The notes under the pieces are model-generated. The model saw only the letters and a program-made list of their open reading frames with translations. It did no database searches and was not told where the DNA came from. The translations under genes and the position numbers were made by a program. A stretch of DNA of 37,087 nt, taken from positions 117,909 to 154,995 of the forward strand of contig NZ_AZEH01000034.1 in the NCBI RefSeq assembly GCF_001436275.1, given 5' to 3'. Positions 23,896-32,551 of this stretch are shown one piece after another. The stretch comes from Liquorilactobacillus oeni DSM 19972 (GTDB lineage Bacteria; Bacillota; Bacilli; Lactobacillales; Lactobacillaceae). The stretch's first letter is position 1. Each line of letters starts with the position of its first letter.

Positions 23896-24726
23896 TTATA
23901 CGTAGATAATTGCAAAACCATTATGTCCGACATGCGCCATTATAATTGGACTGGTAAGATTGCAGAAGATGCTTATATCAGGACGTCTTCTTTTTATTTC
24001 CTCCCGAATCTTGAAAACAGCTTCTTCTCCGTCAACGTATGACAAGCCTACCTGTTTAATGCTTTTGTCTTCAATAATATTTTTTACAATCTTAGCTACT
24101 TTTAAGTCAAAGCGCTTTTGCCCATGGGATTTTCCCTTAACTTTAAAATTTCCTTCTTCCAATGTCACCAACAGTTTTAATCTGATTGCAGAAGCGATAA
24201 AACCTGTTGCTCTGCTTGCACGTCCATTTTTAACCAAGTAATCGATATTATTAATAAAACAGTATAACTTAATCTTTTTGTCAATTTTTTTTAATTCTGC
24301 TACTACTTTCTCTACATCATCAGTATTTCTTCCTAATTCGACAGCTTTTAAAAGTACAAAACCCAGCGCCCTATCAGTAAAGCCGCTATCTAATACCGTA
24401 ACTTGAGCCCTTGTCTGCTTTGCAGCCATTCGAGCAGTCTCTACAGTACCGCTTAATGTTTTAGTAATATGAATAGATAGGATCGGGTCATTATACTTGC
24501 CCAGCGTATTATAGACATTCAAAAACTGGCCTATTGCTGGCTGACTTGTCCTAGGAATTTCAGTACTGTCAGCTAAACTTTCTGAGAATTCTCTACGCGA
24601 AATGTCTTTTCCATCAAGACCGGTTTTCCCGTCAACCTCTAACTGCAATGGAATTACAGTAATGTTATTAGCAATTATTTCCTCACGCGATAACTGTGCT
24701 GTTGAGTCAGTTACGATTCGCAACAT
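23896..24726 (-). CDS. DegV family fatty acid-binding protein
   Basis: About 276 residues. It starts MLRIVTDSTAQLSREEI, the DegV N-terminal signature TDSTAxL; then VDGKTGLDGKDISRREF, TSQPAIGQF and SIHITKTLSGTVETARMAA, whose Ser/Thr residues bind the fatty acid carboxylate. The family supplies fatty acids to FakA kinase for phospholipid synthesis; no fakA is nearby. The ATG at 24726 is preferred: AGGGGG lies 9 nt before it and would be inside the coding region of the longer frame (from 24747). Confidence 0.85.
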   Translation of the reverse strand: MLRIVTDSTAQLSREEIIANNITVIPLQLEVDGKTGLDGKDISRREFSESLADSTEIPRTSQPAIGQFLNVYNTLGKYNDPILSIHITKTLSGTVETARMAAKQTRAQVTVLDSGFTDRALGFVLLKAVELGRNTDDVEKVVAELKKIDKKIKLYCFINNIDYLVKNGRASRATGFIASAIRLKLLVTLEEGNFKVKGKSHGQKRFDLKVAKIVKNIIEDKSIKQVGLSYVDGEEAVFKIREEIKRRRPDISIFCNLTSPIIMAHVGHNGFAIIYV

Positions 24727-24832
24727 TCCTAACGCCCCCTGAATCATCTTTTTATTAATGATAGTATAGCATCTCTTGTGTAATAACGTTTTCTTTTCTT
24801 ATCTTTAAATATTTTTTATGTCACAATAGGGA

Positions 24833-25029
24833 ACGCGCCAACAGTTGTTAAGATTTGAGCGATTCGTGGCTACGTGGGAACAGGCTGACTATTGAAACAC
24901 GTTAATATAGAAACTGTAAGAGCGTACAAAAAACTGAGTCAAAACATAAGTTTTGGCCCAGTCTCTTCTGTATTATCCATATTAACGCACTTCAGCAGCC
25001 AAGCCGGACCAAGTACTTATAGTCAAAGA
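24833..25029 (+). repeat. Dispersed hairpin repeat, copy E (deleted element, terminator, mirror copy)
   Basis: The element 24833-24900 (68 bp) lacks the internal dyad but keeps right end GACTATTGAAACAC. Hairpin core CTGAGTCAAAAC/GTTTTGGCCCAG is at 24934-24961. After it, 24979-25029 resembles the element in reverse (ATTAACGCACTTCAGCAGCC ... TTATAGTCAAAG). It lies between the degV start and the yeiH stop, so it most likely ends the yeiH transcript. Confidence 0.75.
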
Positions 25030-25053
25030 GACCTAACTTCTGCCTGACCTCTG

Positions 25054-26079
25054 CTAAAAAAAAGTCTTACTAACTAACATTACTGCTATCATCAAAATAC
25101 AAGAAGAGATAAATGCAGCTAAAAAGGCATTCTTACCACGTTTCACAATCACTTTAAAATTGACACTCATCCCCAGCGCAGCCATTGCCATCCCTAAAAG
25201 GATATAAGCTAGTTTAACAAGGCCAGCCAGTAATGCCGTTGAAAATGGAAGGAAAGTCCCCAAAACACTAGTCAAGATAAAACCTGCCATGAACCATGGA
25301 ATCGGTAGCTTTGTCTTGGAAGCTGCATTAGCAGACTGTACACTAGTTTTTTTCTGATACCAGATACCAATCAACACTGCAGCAGGAGCCAACAGCAGTA
25401 CACGTGAAAGCTTAGTGATGATCGCTGTGTCTAAGCTTACCGGTCCTCCTGCGCTTCCAGCGGCAACAGCATGCGCAATTTCATGCAATGAACCGCCTGT
25501 CAGTACGCCAAACTGTACCGGTGTCATATGTATTAAAGGCTTTAAACCAATTTCAATCAAAGTGAAGATCGTTCCCAGTATACAAACAATCGCGACAGCT
25601 AAAACTTCATTTTCCTTTTGTCTTTCCTTTTTTTCTTCTGAAACTTTGATCTGAGGTGAAACGCCCATAATAGCTGCTGCACCGCAAATACTTGAACCAG
25701 TGGCCGTAAGAATAGCGAGCTCTCTTTCTACTCCTAAACGGCGTGCAATCCAGTATGTCAGTGCAAGCATCCCTGCTACAATACAGATTGCCAGCAAAAT
25801 TGATTTGACTCCTGCTTGCGCCAACTGAATTAAATTCAACTTAAACCCCAGTAAAATAATACCGGCACGCAAAAATTTATTTGAAATAAAACCTGTTCCA
25901 TCCTGAGCAGCATCAACTAAGCCAGGGCTGACCTGCAGCAACATTCCCAACAGTAAAGCAAGTACCAACGCCCCTACAAGTGAAAGGTAGGGTAGTTGAG
26001 CTAAAAAAGATCCCAACAGAGCACAAATTAATGTGAGCCCTGCTGAAAACCAAAATCCTCTTTTTCTAAATATCGACAC
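25054..26079 (-). CDS. yeiH: YeiH/UPF0324 family membrane protein, putative sulfate exporter
   Basis: About 341 residues with around ten helices. Family motifs: ALLLGMLLQVSPG, FLRAGIILLGFKLNL, ILTATGSSICGAAAIMGVSPQIKVSEEK and TGGSLHEIAHAVAAGSAGG. The family is annotated as a putative sulfate exporter; direct evidence is thin. GTG at 26079 is taken as start because AGGAGG lies 7 nt upstream; the longer frame from 26100 would place that site inside the gene. It is divergent from a LysR regulator, the usual arrangement for yeiH/yeiE. Confidence 0.8.
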   Translation of the reverse strand: MSIFRKRGFWFSAGLTLICALLGSFLAQLPYLSLVGALVLALLLGMLLQVSPGLVDAAQDGTGFISNKFLRAGIILLGFKLNLIQLAQAGVKSILLAICIVAGMLALTYWIARRLGVERELAILTATGSSICGAAAIMGVSPQIKVSEEKKERQKENEVLAVAIVCILGTIFTLIEIGLKPLIHMTPVQFGVLTGGSLHEIAHAVAAGSAGGPVSLDTAIITKLSRVLLLAPAAVLIGIWYQKKTSVQSANAASKTKLPIPWFMAGFILTSVLGTFLPFSTALLAGLVKLAYILLGMAMAALGMSVNFKVIVKRGKNAFLAAFISSCILMIAVMLVSKTFF

Positions 26080-26188
26080 AATGTAACCTCCTCTATGCAA
26101 TAGTTAAAGTATACCCGCCGCTTTGCATTACTTAAAATAATAGTTTATTATTTAAAAATAAAAATTACTTATGTAAAGGATAAAAATT

Positions 26189-27055
26189 ATGCTTAATCAA
26201 CCCTACTTAACTTTTTTAGTTTTGACCCAAACCTTGTCATACACTAAAACAGCACAGCAGTTATTTGTTACACAACCGGCTGTATCCCAGCAAATTCAAC
26301 ATTTGGAAAAAGAACTGGGATTAAAATTAGTTGAATATCATAGACCACATTTAACGATTACCTCAGCTGGATACCAATTAGCTGATTTTTTGCAGAAAAC
26401 AAGCGTGCAGGCAAAACAACTATTGCAGCAATTGCAGACTCCTAAAAAAGCAAAAAAAATAACCTTCAGTGCCACACTTTCTTTGAGCGAATTTCTAGTT
26501 CCGGAAATGATCAAAAAAATGTCGCTAAATAGTGAATTTGTAAATATAAACTGTCTTGTAGGCAATACTCAACAATCACTCACTGCAATAAGAAAGGGGC
26601 GAAGCCAATTTGCTTTAATTGAAGGAAATTTTGATAAAAATAAGTTTGATTATCAAGTTATCCGCTCTGAACCCTTCAGCGCAGTAGTCTCTAAATATCA
26701 TCCCCTTGCAAGAAGAAAAAATCTGACTTGGGAAGAACTTTTGCACGTCCCTTTGATAGTCAGGGAATCCGGGTCAGGTTCACGCGAAATTTTAACAAGC
26801 CTTGCCTACGCAGAAAACATCAGTCTGCATGATTTTGATCAGCTTATTACAGTCTCAGAACCCGTTTTGATTCGTCAACTGCTGCTGCAAAATGTCGGGG
26901 TAAGTTTTCTATACCACTCCCTCATAACCACCCAGCTCAACAATGGTGAGCTGGTTGAGCTTAACCTGACAAATGCCCAAACTACGCATGATCTCTATCT
27001 TGTTTATCCTAAAGGAAGCTACTTTAAAAAAAGTTATGAACGCTGGTTGTATTAA
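26189..27055 (+). CDS. LysR family regulator, CysL/YeiE-like
   Basis: 288 residues: N-terminal helix-turn-helix LSYTKTAQQLFVTQPAVSQQIQHLEKELG (about 12-40), then the co-inducer domain with IVRESGSGSREILTSL at the ligand loop. AAAGGA precedes the ATG. It is divergent from yeiH with a 109-bp gap (26080-26188), so it probably activates that gene in response to a sulfur or anion signal. The gap is AT-rich, but no convincing T-N11-A box was fixed. Confidence 0.85.
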   Translation: MLNQPYLTFLVLTQTLSYTKTAQQLFVTQPAVSQQIQHLEKELGLKLVEYHRPHLTITSAGYQLADFLQKTSVQAKQLLQQLQTPKKAKKITFSATLSLSEFLVPEMIKKMSLNSEFVNINCLVGNTQQSLTAIRKGRSQFALIEGNFDKNKFDYQVIRSEPFSAVVSKYHPLARRKNLTWEELLHVPLIVRESGSGSREILTSLAYAENISLHDFDQLITVSEPVLIRQLLLQNVGVSFLYHSLITTQLNNGELVELNLTNAQTTHDLYLVYPKGSYFKKSYERWLY

Positions 27056-27141
27056 CAATAACCAGTCTTTAGACCATTAGAAATCTATATTTGTGCTATT
27101 CGTACTCAGCAAAAAACTTATATTTGCTTAAAATTTATTGT

Positions 27142-27170
27142 TTTCAAACTTTTTTTTATTGTTTTATAAT
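27142..27170 (+). promoter_or_regulatory. Probable cfa promoter
   Basis: TTTCAA (27142-27147), 17-bp spacer, TATAAT (27165-27170). The -10 is perfect, the -35 weak. About 85 nt of leader precede the cfa start. No stress-sigma motif was recognised. Confidence 0.45.
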
Positions 27171-27262
27171 GAAAGTGTTTAGCCCACTAATTTATTTTTC
27201 AATTATAAAAGCAGAACTTTTCCAAAAATTAGTGCTATCAGTTTTAAAGGAGGATTTTTTCT

Positions 27263-28444
27263 ATGTTAGAAAAAACATTGTACCGGCAATTACTAAGCAG
27301 AGCGTTTGATATCCCGGTTGCAGTTACATATTGGGATGGTAAAACAGAAACCTATGGTACAGGGATACCAGAAGTTAAAGTCTCTTTAAAAAAAGAGATC
27401 CCGCTGCGGGCAATGACGTCACAACCCACACTTGTCTTGGGTGAGGCCTATATGAATGGTGAAATTGAAATTACGGGAAACCTGCAGGAGCTGATTGCAT
27501 CTGCCTACCGTCAGGCTGGAAGTTTTTTAACCAATAATCCATTCTTAAAACACCTTCCTAAAATTTCTCATTCAGAAAAGGAAAGTGAGCATGATGTGCA
27601 AAGCCACTATGATATCGGCAATGATTTCTATCAACTTTGGCTAGGGAAAACAATGATTTATTCCTGCGCATATTTTGAACATGCTGATGATTCATTGGAT
27701 CAAGCACAACTCAACAAAGTACACCATATCCTAAACAAATTAAAACCAGAACCTGGAAAAAAGTTACTGGATATCGGCAGCGGCTGGGGAACACTTCTTT
27801 TTGTAGCTGCAGAAGAATTCGGATTAGAAGCGACCGGCGTTACGCTTAGTGAAGAGCAGTATCGGTATACACAGCAAAAAATCAAAGAAAAAGGTTTAGA
27901 AGGAAAGGTCACTGTTCTGCTGACAGATTATCGTGAAATTAAGAAACATTATGACTATGTTACTTCAGTAGGAATGTTCGAACATGTCGGTAAGGAAAAC
28001 CTTGAACTCTACTTCAAAAAAGTACAAAAAGTTCTTGTACCAAATGGTCGTGCCCTAATTCACGGAATTACCGGACAGCATCAAGGTGCCGGCGTTGATC
28101 CTTTCATGAACAAATACATCTTTCCGGGCGGATATATTCCAACGGTTGCCGAAAATCTAACCCATATTATGAAAGCAGACCTTCAACTTTCTGATTTGGA
28201 GCCCCTGCGTAGACATTATCAAAAAACACTTGAAATCTGGTATAAAAACTATACGAGGGTCATTCCTCAAGTCAAAAAAGAATATGGTGAACCATTTTCA
28301 AGAATGTGGTCACTTTATCTTCAAGCTTGCGCAGCCTCTTTTGAAGCCGGAAACATTGACGTAATGCAATATTTGCTGACTAAAGCTCCCAGTGGAACCG
28401 GTCTTCCTATGACAAGAAAGTATATTTATCAACTTGAGAAATAA
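27263..28444 (+). CDS. cfa: Cyclopropane-fatty-acyl-phospholipid synthase
   Basis: 393 residues. It transfers a methylene group from S-adenosylmethionine to cis double bonds of membrane lipids, a membrane-hardening response to acid and stationary phase in lactobacilli. Seen: a lipid-binding N-terminal domain; [24 protein letters not shown], with the conserved Cys; SAM-binding [12 protein letters not shown]; and [25 protein letters not shown] lies 9 nt before the ATG. It stands alone and ends in its own terminator. Confidence 0.95.
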   Translation: MLEKTLYRQLLSRAFDIPVAVTYWDGKTETYGTGIPEVKVSLKKEIPLRAMTSQPTLVLGEAYMNGEIEITGNLQELIASAYRQAGSFLTNNPFLKHLPKISHSEKESEHDVQSHYDIGNDFYQLWLGKTMIYSCAYFEHADDSLDQAQLNKVHHILNKLKPEPGKKLLDIGSGWGTLLFVAAEEFGLEATGVTLSEEQYRYTQQKIKEKGLEGKVTVLLTDYREIKKHYDYVTSVGMFEHVGKENLELYFKKVQKVLVPNGRALIHGITGQHQGAGVDPFMNKYIFPGGYIPTVAENLTHIMKADLQLSDLEPLRRHYQKTLEIWYKNYTRVIPQVKKEYGEPFSRMWSLYLQACAASFEAGNIDVMQYLLTKAPSGTGLPMTRKYIYQLEK

Positions 28445-28552
28445 TAGCTGTTTTATCTCGCAAAAGTAAAGAGTAGGCTACTTATTGAGTAAATAAAACA
28501 AGCTAAGATTAGATCTAGTTCAAGGAACTGATTAATGTAGTACTTTATTAAT

Positions 28553-28577
28553 TCAGCCCTGCGGACTGGATTTTTTT
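28553..28577 (+). terminator. Terminator after cfa
   Basis: CAGCCC-TGC-GGACTG hairpin (28554-28568, one mismatch) followed by T571-577. Confidence 0.6.
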
Positions 28578-28645
28578 ATTTATACTGAAAATGAAGCTAA
28601 GATCGCACATAGTCCTTGGAACTTAGAATCCGTGATAAAAAGGGA

Positions 28646-28900
28646 GTGTGCCAATAGTCGCTAGGTTTTGAGCATTAACTGCTAATTACGAATATAGTCC
28701 GAATTTGACTATGAGTAATTTGTGGTTAAGCGGAAAAGACTGACTATTGAAACACGTTGATACAAAATTGCAAAAGAGTCCAAAAAAACTGAGCCAAAAC
28801 ATAAGTTTTGACCCAGCCCCCCTTATTTTAATCTGCAATATGCTCATTAATGTACTTCAATAATTAGTTTTTTATTTACTAAAAATTACCCATGACTGAA
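28646..28900 (+). repeat. Dispersed hairpin repeat, copy C (element, terminator, mirror copy)
   Basis: The best complete copy. Element 28646-28755 (110 bp): GTGTGCCAATAGTC (28646-28659) against GACTATTGAAACAC (28742-28755), 12 of 14 paired; 35-bp internal dyad 28685-28719. Then hairpin core 28789-28816, and 28825-28900 aligns to the reverse of the element through spacer, right end and part of the dyad (TACTTCAATAATTAG ... AAATTACCCATGACTG). It lies between the convergent cfa and pepT genes; the T run and hairpin could stop pepT transcription. Confidence 0.9.
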
Positions 28901-28959
28901 GCAGCTTATGTTTATAATTCTAACAATGCTCAAAAAATCCTGATTTTCCTTACGTATTT

Positions 28960-30240
28960 TTATTGCCGCTGGTCTGCTTTAGAAACCGTTAACTGGCTAT
29001 TGCGATAATGTTCGCTCAAAATAGCCACTATTGTTTTGCTAGTCAAGAGCATTGCTTCTGTCGTTACAAATTCATACGGTCCATGAAAATTTTCACCACC
29101 GTTAAAAAGATTAGGTGTAGGAATCCCTTTTTGTGTTAGCGCATTCCCATCTGTTCCACCACGAAAAGGATGTACCAGCGTTTTTAATCCAAGCTTTTTA
29201 TATGTTCCTATTATCAAATCAGTAATGTAAGGATGCTGCTGGATTGCTTCATCAATATTGTAATACTGATCATTCATTGTCAAATCAATCCGCGATTGCG
29301 CAAATTTGCTATTTAACTGATTAACAATCCGTTGTAAAAGTTTCTTTTTGCTAAGAAATTTTTCTTTATCAAAATCCCTGATAATAATGTTCAGCTTAGC
29401 TTCAGAAACAGTAGCTGAAAATTCTGTTACCAAGAAAAAACCTTCTTTTCCCTTGCTTAGTTCAGGAACTTGGTCACTTGGCAGCTGCGCTACTAGCCGG
29501 TTGGCAAGCATAATCGCATTTGTCATCAAACCATAAGCATTTCCAGGATGGACAGCTGTACCTTTAATAACAATTTTAGCTTGAGCTGCATTGAAGGTTT
29601 CATTTTCCAATTGACCTGGCAGACCATTATCTAAAGTATAAGCAAACTTCACGTTAAATTTGCTGATGTCAAAGCGTTTTGCTCCTAATCCGATTTCTTC
29701 ATCTGGTCCAAAGGCAACGCTCACGGCTCCATGCTTAATATGGGGATGCTCTAAAAAATACTTCAATGCTGTGATGGCTGCTGCAATTCCTGCCTTATCA
29801 TCAACACCGAGCAATGTGGTTCCGTCACTTGTAATCAGCCTTTGACCACGATAATTTTTTAAATTTGGAAATTCACTGACACGCATGACAATTCCAGCTG
29901 CTTCATTCAGTAAAACATCCTTGCCATCATAGTTTGGATGAACTTCAGGATGAACATTTTCAGCAGTAAAATCAGCAGTGTCCAAATGTGCAATGAAGCC
30001 TATCGGTGCAATGTCACCTGGCGCATTGGCAGGCAGACTGGCGACCACATAACCGTCTTTATCATCATAAACAACATTTTTAAGCCCTAACTTCTTTAAA
30101 TCTGCAGCAATAAGCTTTGCTAATCTAACCTGGCCCTTTGTGGTCGGGATACTAGTACTATTTTCATCGGATCTCGTATTAATTTTTGCATATTTAATAA
30201 AGGCCTGTTCGATAAAATCCGAGTAATTTTCACCTAACAT
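28960..30240 (-). CDS. pepT: Peptidase T (tripeptide aminopeptidase)
   Basis: 426 residues, M20B metallopeptidase: releases the N-terminal residue of tripeptides in the cytoplasm, using two Zn2+. Metal and catalytic motifs: GFIAHLDTADF, GVDDKAGIAAAI, GPDEEIGLGA and HPFRGGTDGNAL. GAGGA precedes the ATG. It starts 15 bp after the stop of the oppA-like gene, so the two form an operon for import and breakdown of peptides, both behind the T-box at 32 kb. Confidence 0.95.
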   Translation of the reverse strand: MLGENYSDFIEQAFIKYAKINTRSDENSTSIPTTKGQVRLAKLIAADLKKLGLKNVVYDDKDGYVVASLPANAPGDIAPIGFIAHLDTADFTAENVHPEVHPNYDGKDVLLNEAAGIVMRVSEFPNLKNYRGQRLITSDGTTLLGVDDKAGIAAAITALKYFLEHPHIKHGAVSVAFGPDEEIGLGAKRFDISKFNVKFAYTLDNGLPGQLENETFNAAQAKIVIKGTAVHPGNAYGLMTNAIMLANRLVAQLPSDQVPELSKGKEGFFLVTEFSATVSEAKLNIIIRDFDKEKFLSKKKLLQRIVNQLNSKFAQSRIDLTMNDQYYNIDEAIQQHPYITDLIIGTYKKLGLKTLVHPFRGGTDGNALTQKGIPTPNLFNGGENFHGPYEFVTTEAMLLTSKTIVAILSEHYRNSQLTVSKADQRQ

Positions 30241-30255
30241 TTTTTACTTCCTCAC

Positions 30256-31902
30256 TTAGTTTGCAATATAAGTATTTTTCCAGTCATAGGGCACACCTGC
30301 AGGATTATAAACTACATTCTTAACATTTGAACGTAAAAGTTGTGATTTTGCAACTTGATACAAAGGAATTGTTCCTTGCTGCTCCATTAACACTTTTTCA
30401 GCAGCAACCAGTTTTGCCCAACGTTTTTCAGGCTGGTTACCATACGTATTTTCAGCCTCTTCAAGAAGTTTATCAAAGTCATTGTTTTTCCAGCCGGCAG
30501 TGTTGTATGAAGAATTGCTTTCGTAAACATCCAAAAAATTAATCGGATCAGCAAAAACTGACTGCCACGTTTTAACGGAGGCATCATAATTACCGGCACT
30601 TTGTTTAGCAATTAACTGTACAAAGGGTATCGTTGAAACCTGCACTGAAACTCCGGGTAATTTAGCCAATGCACTTTGGAGGTATTCAACAGCCTGCTTG
30701 CTGCTGTCAGTATCTGCCGTTAAAATTGTAAATTTCAAGTCATGTGTTCCCGTTTCTTTATAACCTTGCTGGAGCAGTTTCTTAGCCCTTGTTAAATTAT
30801 ATGAAGTTGCTTCCTTTACATAAGCTTCATCATTAAAAGCCTGTTTTGTTTTTGGATTATTTCCCATCCCTGAAGGAACAAATCCTTTAAGACTGACTGA
30901 ACCATCTTGAAGCACATTTTGAGTTAATGCTTTGCGATCTATTGCCAGAGAAATTGCTTTACGGATATTTAAGTTCTTAAAAGCCGCAACTTTATTTTGA
31001 TTCAGATCAAGTCTGGTAGTAGCTGTTGGCAACCTTTTAACAAAGTCCTTATTATTGGTATTATTCTTTACTTGCTGTCCACTTAACAGTGTTTCATCAA
31101 CCTTCTTGCCAGAATATAAATCATAACTGGTTGTTGTACTTTCCGTTACCAGTTCATTTATTTTCTTTAGATGAACATTTTTAGTATCCCAGTAGTCATT
31201 ATTCTTAACGAGTGTCCATTTCTTATTTGTTCCCGTCCATTTAGTCAGCTTATACGGTCCGTCTGAAACAGTGTAACGTGCCTGAGTACCATACTTTGTT
31301 CCAAATTTATCAACAGCTGTTTTATTCACCGGGAAGAAAAGCGGCCATGCTAACAGTTTTTTAAAATAGCTGACTGGTTTTGTCAGCTGCACTTGCAGCT
31401 TATATTTGCCAAGTGCTTTTATTCCCAAATCATTCAGGGATTTCTTTCCGTTATTTATCTCTTCAGCATTTTTAACCTGAAAAAGATAAAAAGCGTCTTG
31501 GGAAGCTGTTTTAGGATTGACCGTCCGCTCCCATGAGTAAACAAAGTCTTTAGCAGTCACTTTTTCACCATTGGACCATTTAGCATTTTTCCGCAAATCG
31601 AAAGTATAAGTCTTTCCGCCATCCGAAACTACTGTTTTAGTTGCCAGTGCATTTTGTGGCACTCCATTTTTATCCAAACGGTAAAGCCCTTCTTGTGTGT
31701 TCAAAAGTGTATTAAAGCTTAGTGTATCAGTTGCTTTGGAAAGATCTGCTGTTGCCAACAGCGAACTTTCAGTCCAATTCAAAGTCTGTTCAGCTGCATA
31801 CTTGCCGCTGTTCTTACTTTCAGCGCTATTTTTACTGCCGCAAGCAGTGATAACTGATCCCAGTGTTAAAACCGCAAGCCCTAATTTAAAAACCTTATTC
31901 AT
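30256..31902 (-). CDS. oppA: OppA-like peptide-binding lipoprotein (second copy)
   Basis: 548 residues from ATG 31902 (GGGGGA 8 nt upstream; the TTG just before it is not needed). Lipobox VITAC gives a lipoprotein anchor. The body matches family 5 binding proteins: YTFDLRKNAKWSNGEKVTAKDFVYSWERTV and GPYKLTKWTG. It is clearly paralogous to the gene at 21.8 kb, sharing layout and many segments, and likewise lacks neighbouring permease genes. It is the first gene of an oppA-pepT operon under a T-box. The two paralogues probably differ in ligand or in the signal that induces them. Confidence 0.9.
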   Translation of the reverse strand: MNKVFKLGLAVLTLGSVITACGSKNSAESKNSGKYAAEQTLNWTESSLLATADLSKATDTLSFNTLLNTQEGLYRLDKNGVPQNALATKTVVSDGGKTYTFDLRKNAKWSNGEKVTAKDFVYSWERTVNPKTASQDAFYLFQVKNAEEINNGKKSLNDLGIKALGKYKLQVQLTKPVSYFKKLLAWPLFFPVNKTAVDKFGTKYGTQARYTVSDGPYKLTKWTGTNKKWTLVKNNDYWDTKNVHLKKINELVTESTTTSYDLYSGKKVDETLLSGQQVKNNTNNKDFVKRLPTATTRLDLNQNKVAAFKNLNIRKAISLAIDRKALTQNVLQDGSVSLKGFVPSGMGNNPKTKQAFNDEAYVKEATSYNLTRAKKLLQQGYKETGTHDLKFTILTADTDSSKQAVEYLQSALAKLPGVSVQVSTIPFVQLIAKQSAGNYDASVKTWQSVFADPINFLDVYESNSSYNTAGWKNNDFDKLLEEAENTYGNQPEKRWAKLVAAEKVLMEQQGTIPLYQVAKSQLLRSNVKNVVYNPAGVPYDWKNTYIAN

Positions 31903-31946
31903 CAATAATTTCCCCCTTTTTTAAATAAGCACTTTATATTTTAGAT

Positions 31947-32232
31947 AAAAAAAATCCCTCCTGAGCCTAAGCTCAAGAGGGACGAAATAATTGCTGTCTT
32001 TCGTGTTGCCACCCAATTTCAATAAGACCTCACAGTCTTATCCTTACAAGGTACTACCATACCTGTATGCTGTAATGGGCACTCCCATGAACAGTTTGTT
32101 CAAAACTTGCTGTTCAACCACTCCAAGACCATCTTCACAATTATTACCTATTCCCGTTCTCATCATTATCGGTTTTTCTGTAAATAGTTTTTCGTTGCTA
32201 CTCATCTTATCAAAGTTAAGTCTTATTTATTA
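31947..32232 (-). promoter_or_regulatory. T-box riboswitch controlling oppA-pepT
   Basis: On the minus strand: AGTA motif in GATGAGTAGC, the hairpins GAACAG/CTGTTC and ATAAGAC/GTCTTAT, a T-box core TTGGGTGGCAACACG (32002-32016, variant of the usual GGGTGGNACCGCG) and the terminator TCCCTC-CTGAGC/GCTCAA-GAGGGA with T8 (31947-31982). The UGGC bulge would pair with a tRNA ending GCCA, discriminator G73, which excludes Leu, Ile and Val and points to an amino acid such as Asn, Asp, Gln, Glu, Ser or Trp. The specifier codon was not resolved. Confidence 0.8.
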
Positions 32233-32238
32233 AAAGTA

Positions 32239-32268
32239 ATCCTACACTATACCAAGAAACGTTGTCAA
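32239..32268 (-). promoter_or_regulatory. Promoter of the oppA-pepT T-box transcript
   Basis: On the minus strand: TTGACA (32268-32263), 18-bp spacer, TAGGAT (32244-32239). The -10 is imperfect. The start would be near 32232. Confidence 0.5.
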
Positions 32269-32400
32269 GCTCTTATAAAACTTTCTTGATACTGGATAGC
32301 ACAATATCACCAAAACATTAATAGTCAAAAACACTTTGTCTTAGTTTGCTTAATCCCGTATTGCTTTGGATTCAACCCAGCCTTTTGCAAGTTATCTTCG

Positions 32401-32551
32401 TAGGTAAGTGGAAAAAGCTGACTGTTGAAATCCACTAATACGGAAACTGCAAGAGAGTACAAAAAACTGAGTCAAAACATATGTTTTGACCCAGTTTCTC
32501 ATTTTGTTTTGGTAATATGCGCATTAATATTTTTCAAACTACTTTCAATTT
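32401..32551 (+). repeat. Dispersed hairpin repeat, copy F (truncated element, terminator, mirror remnant)
   Basis: Only the right third of the element is recognisable (32401-32434: GTAAGTGGAAAAAGCTGACT ... AATCCAC). Hairpin 32464-32497 (AAACTGAGTCAAAACATA with its near-perfect complement) is the cleanest of the family. 32510-32551 resembles the reversed spacer and right end. It lies just downstream of the adhE stop and is probably its terminator. Confidence 0.7.

Noticed and set aside
27091-27309. 72-residue frame upstream of and overlapping the cfa start
   Set aside because: Phe/Tyr/Cys-rich translation that runs through the cfa promoter and ribosome binding site; no initiation signal.
28646-28755. 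Target-site duplications flanking the dispersed repeat
   Set aside because: No consistent direct duplication was found at copies B, C and G, so transposition is not shown.
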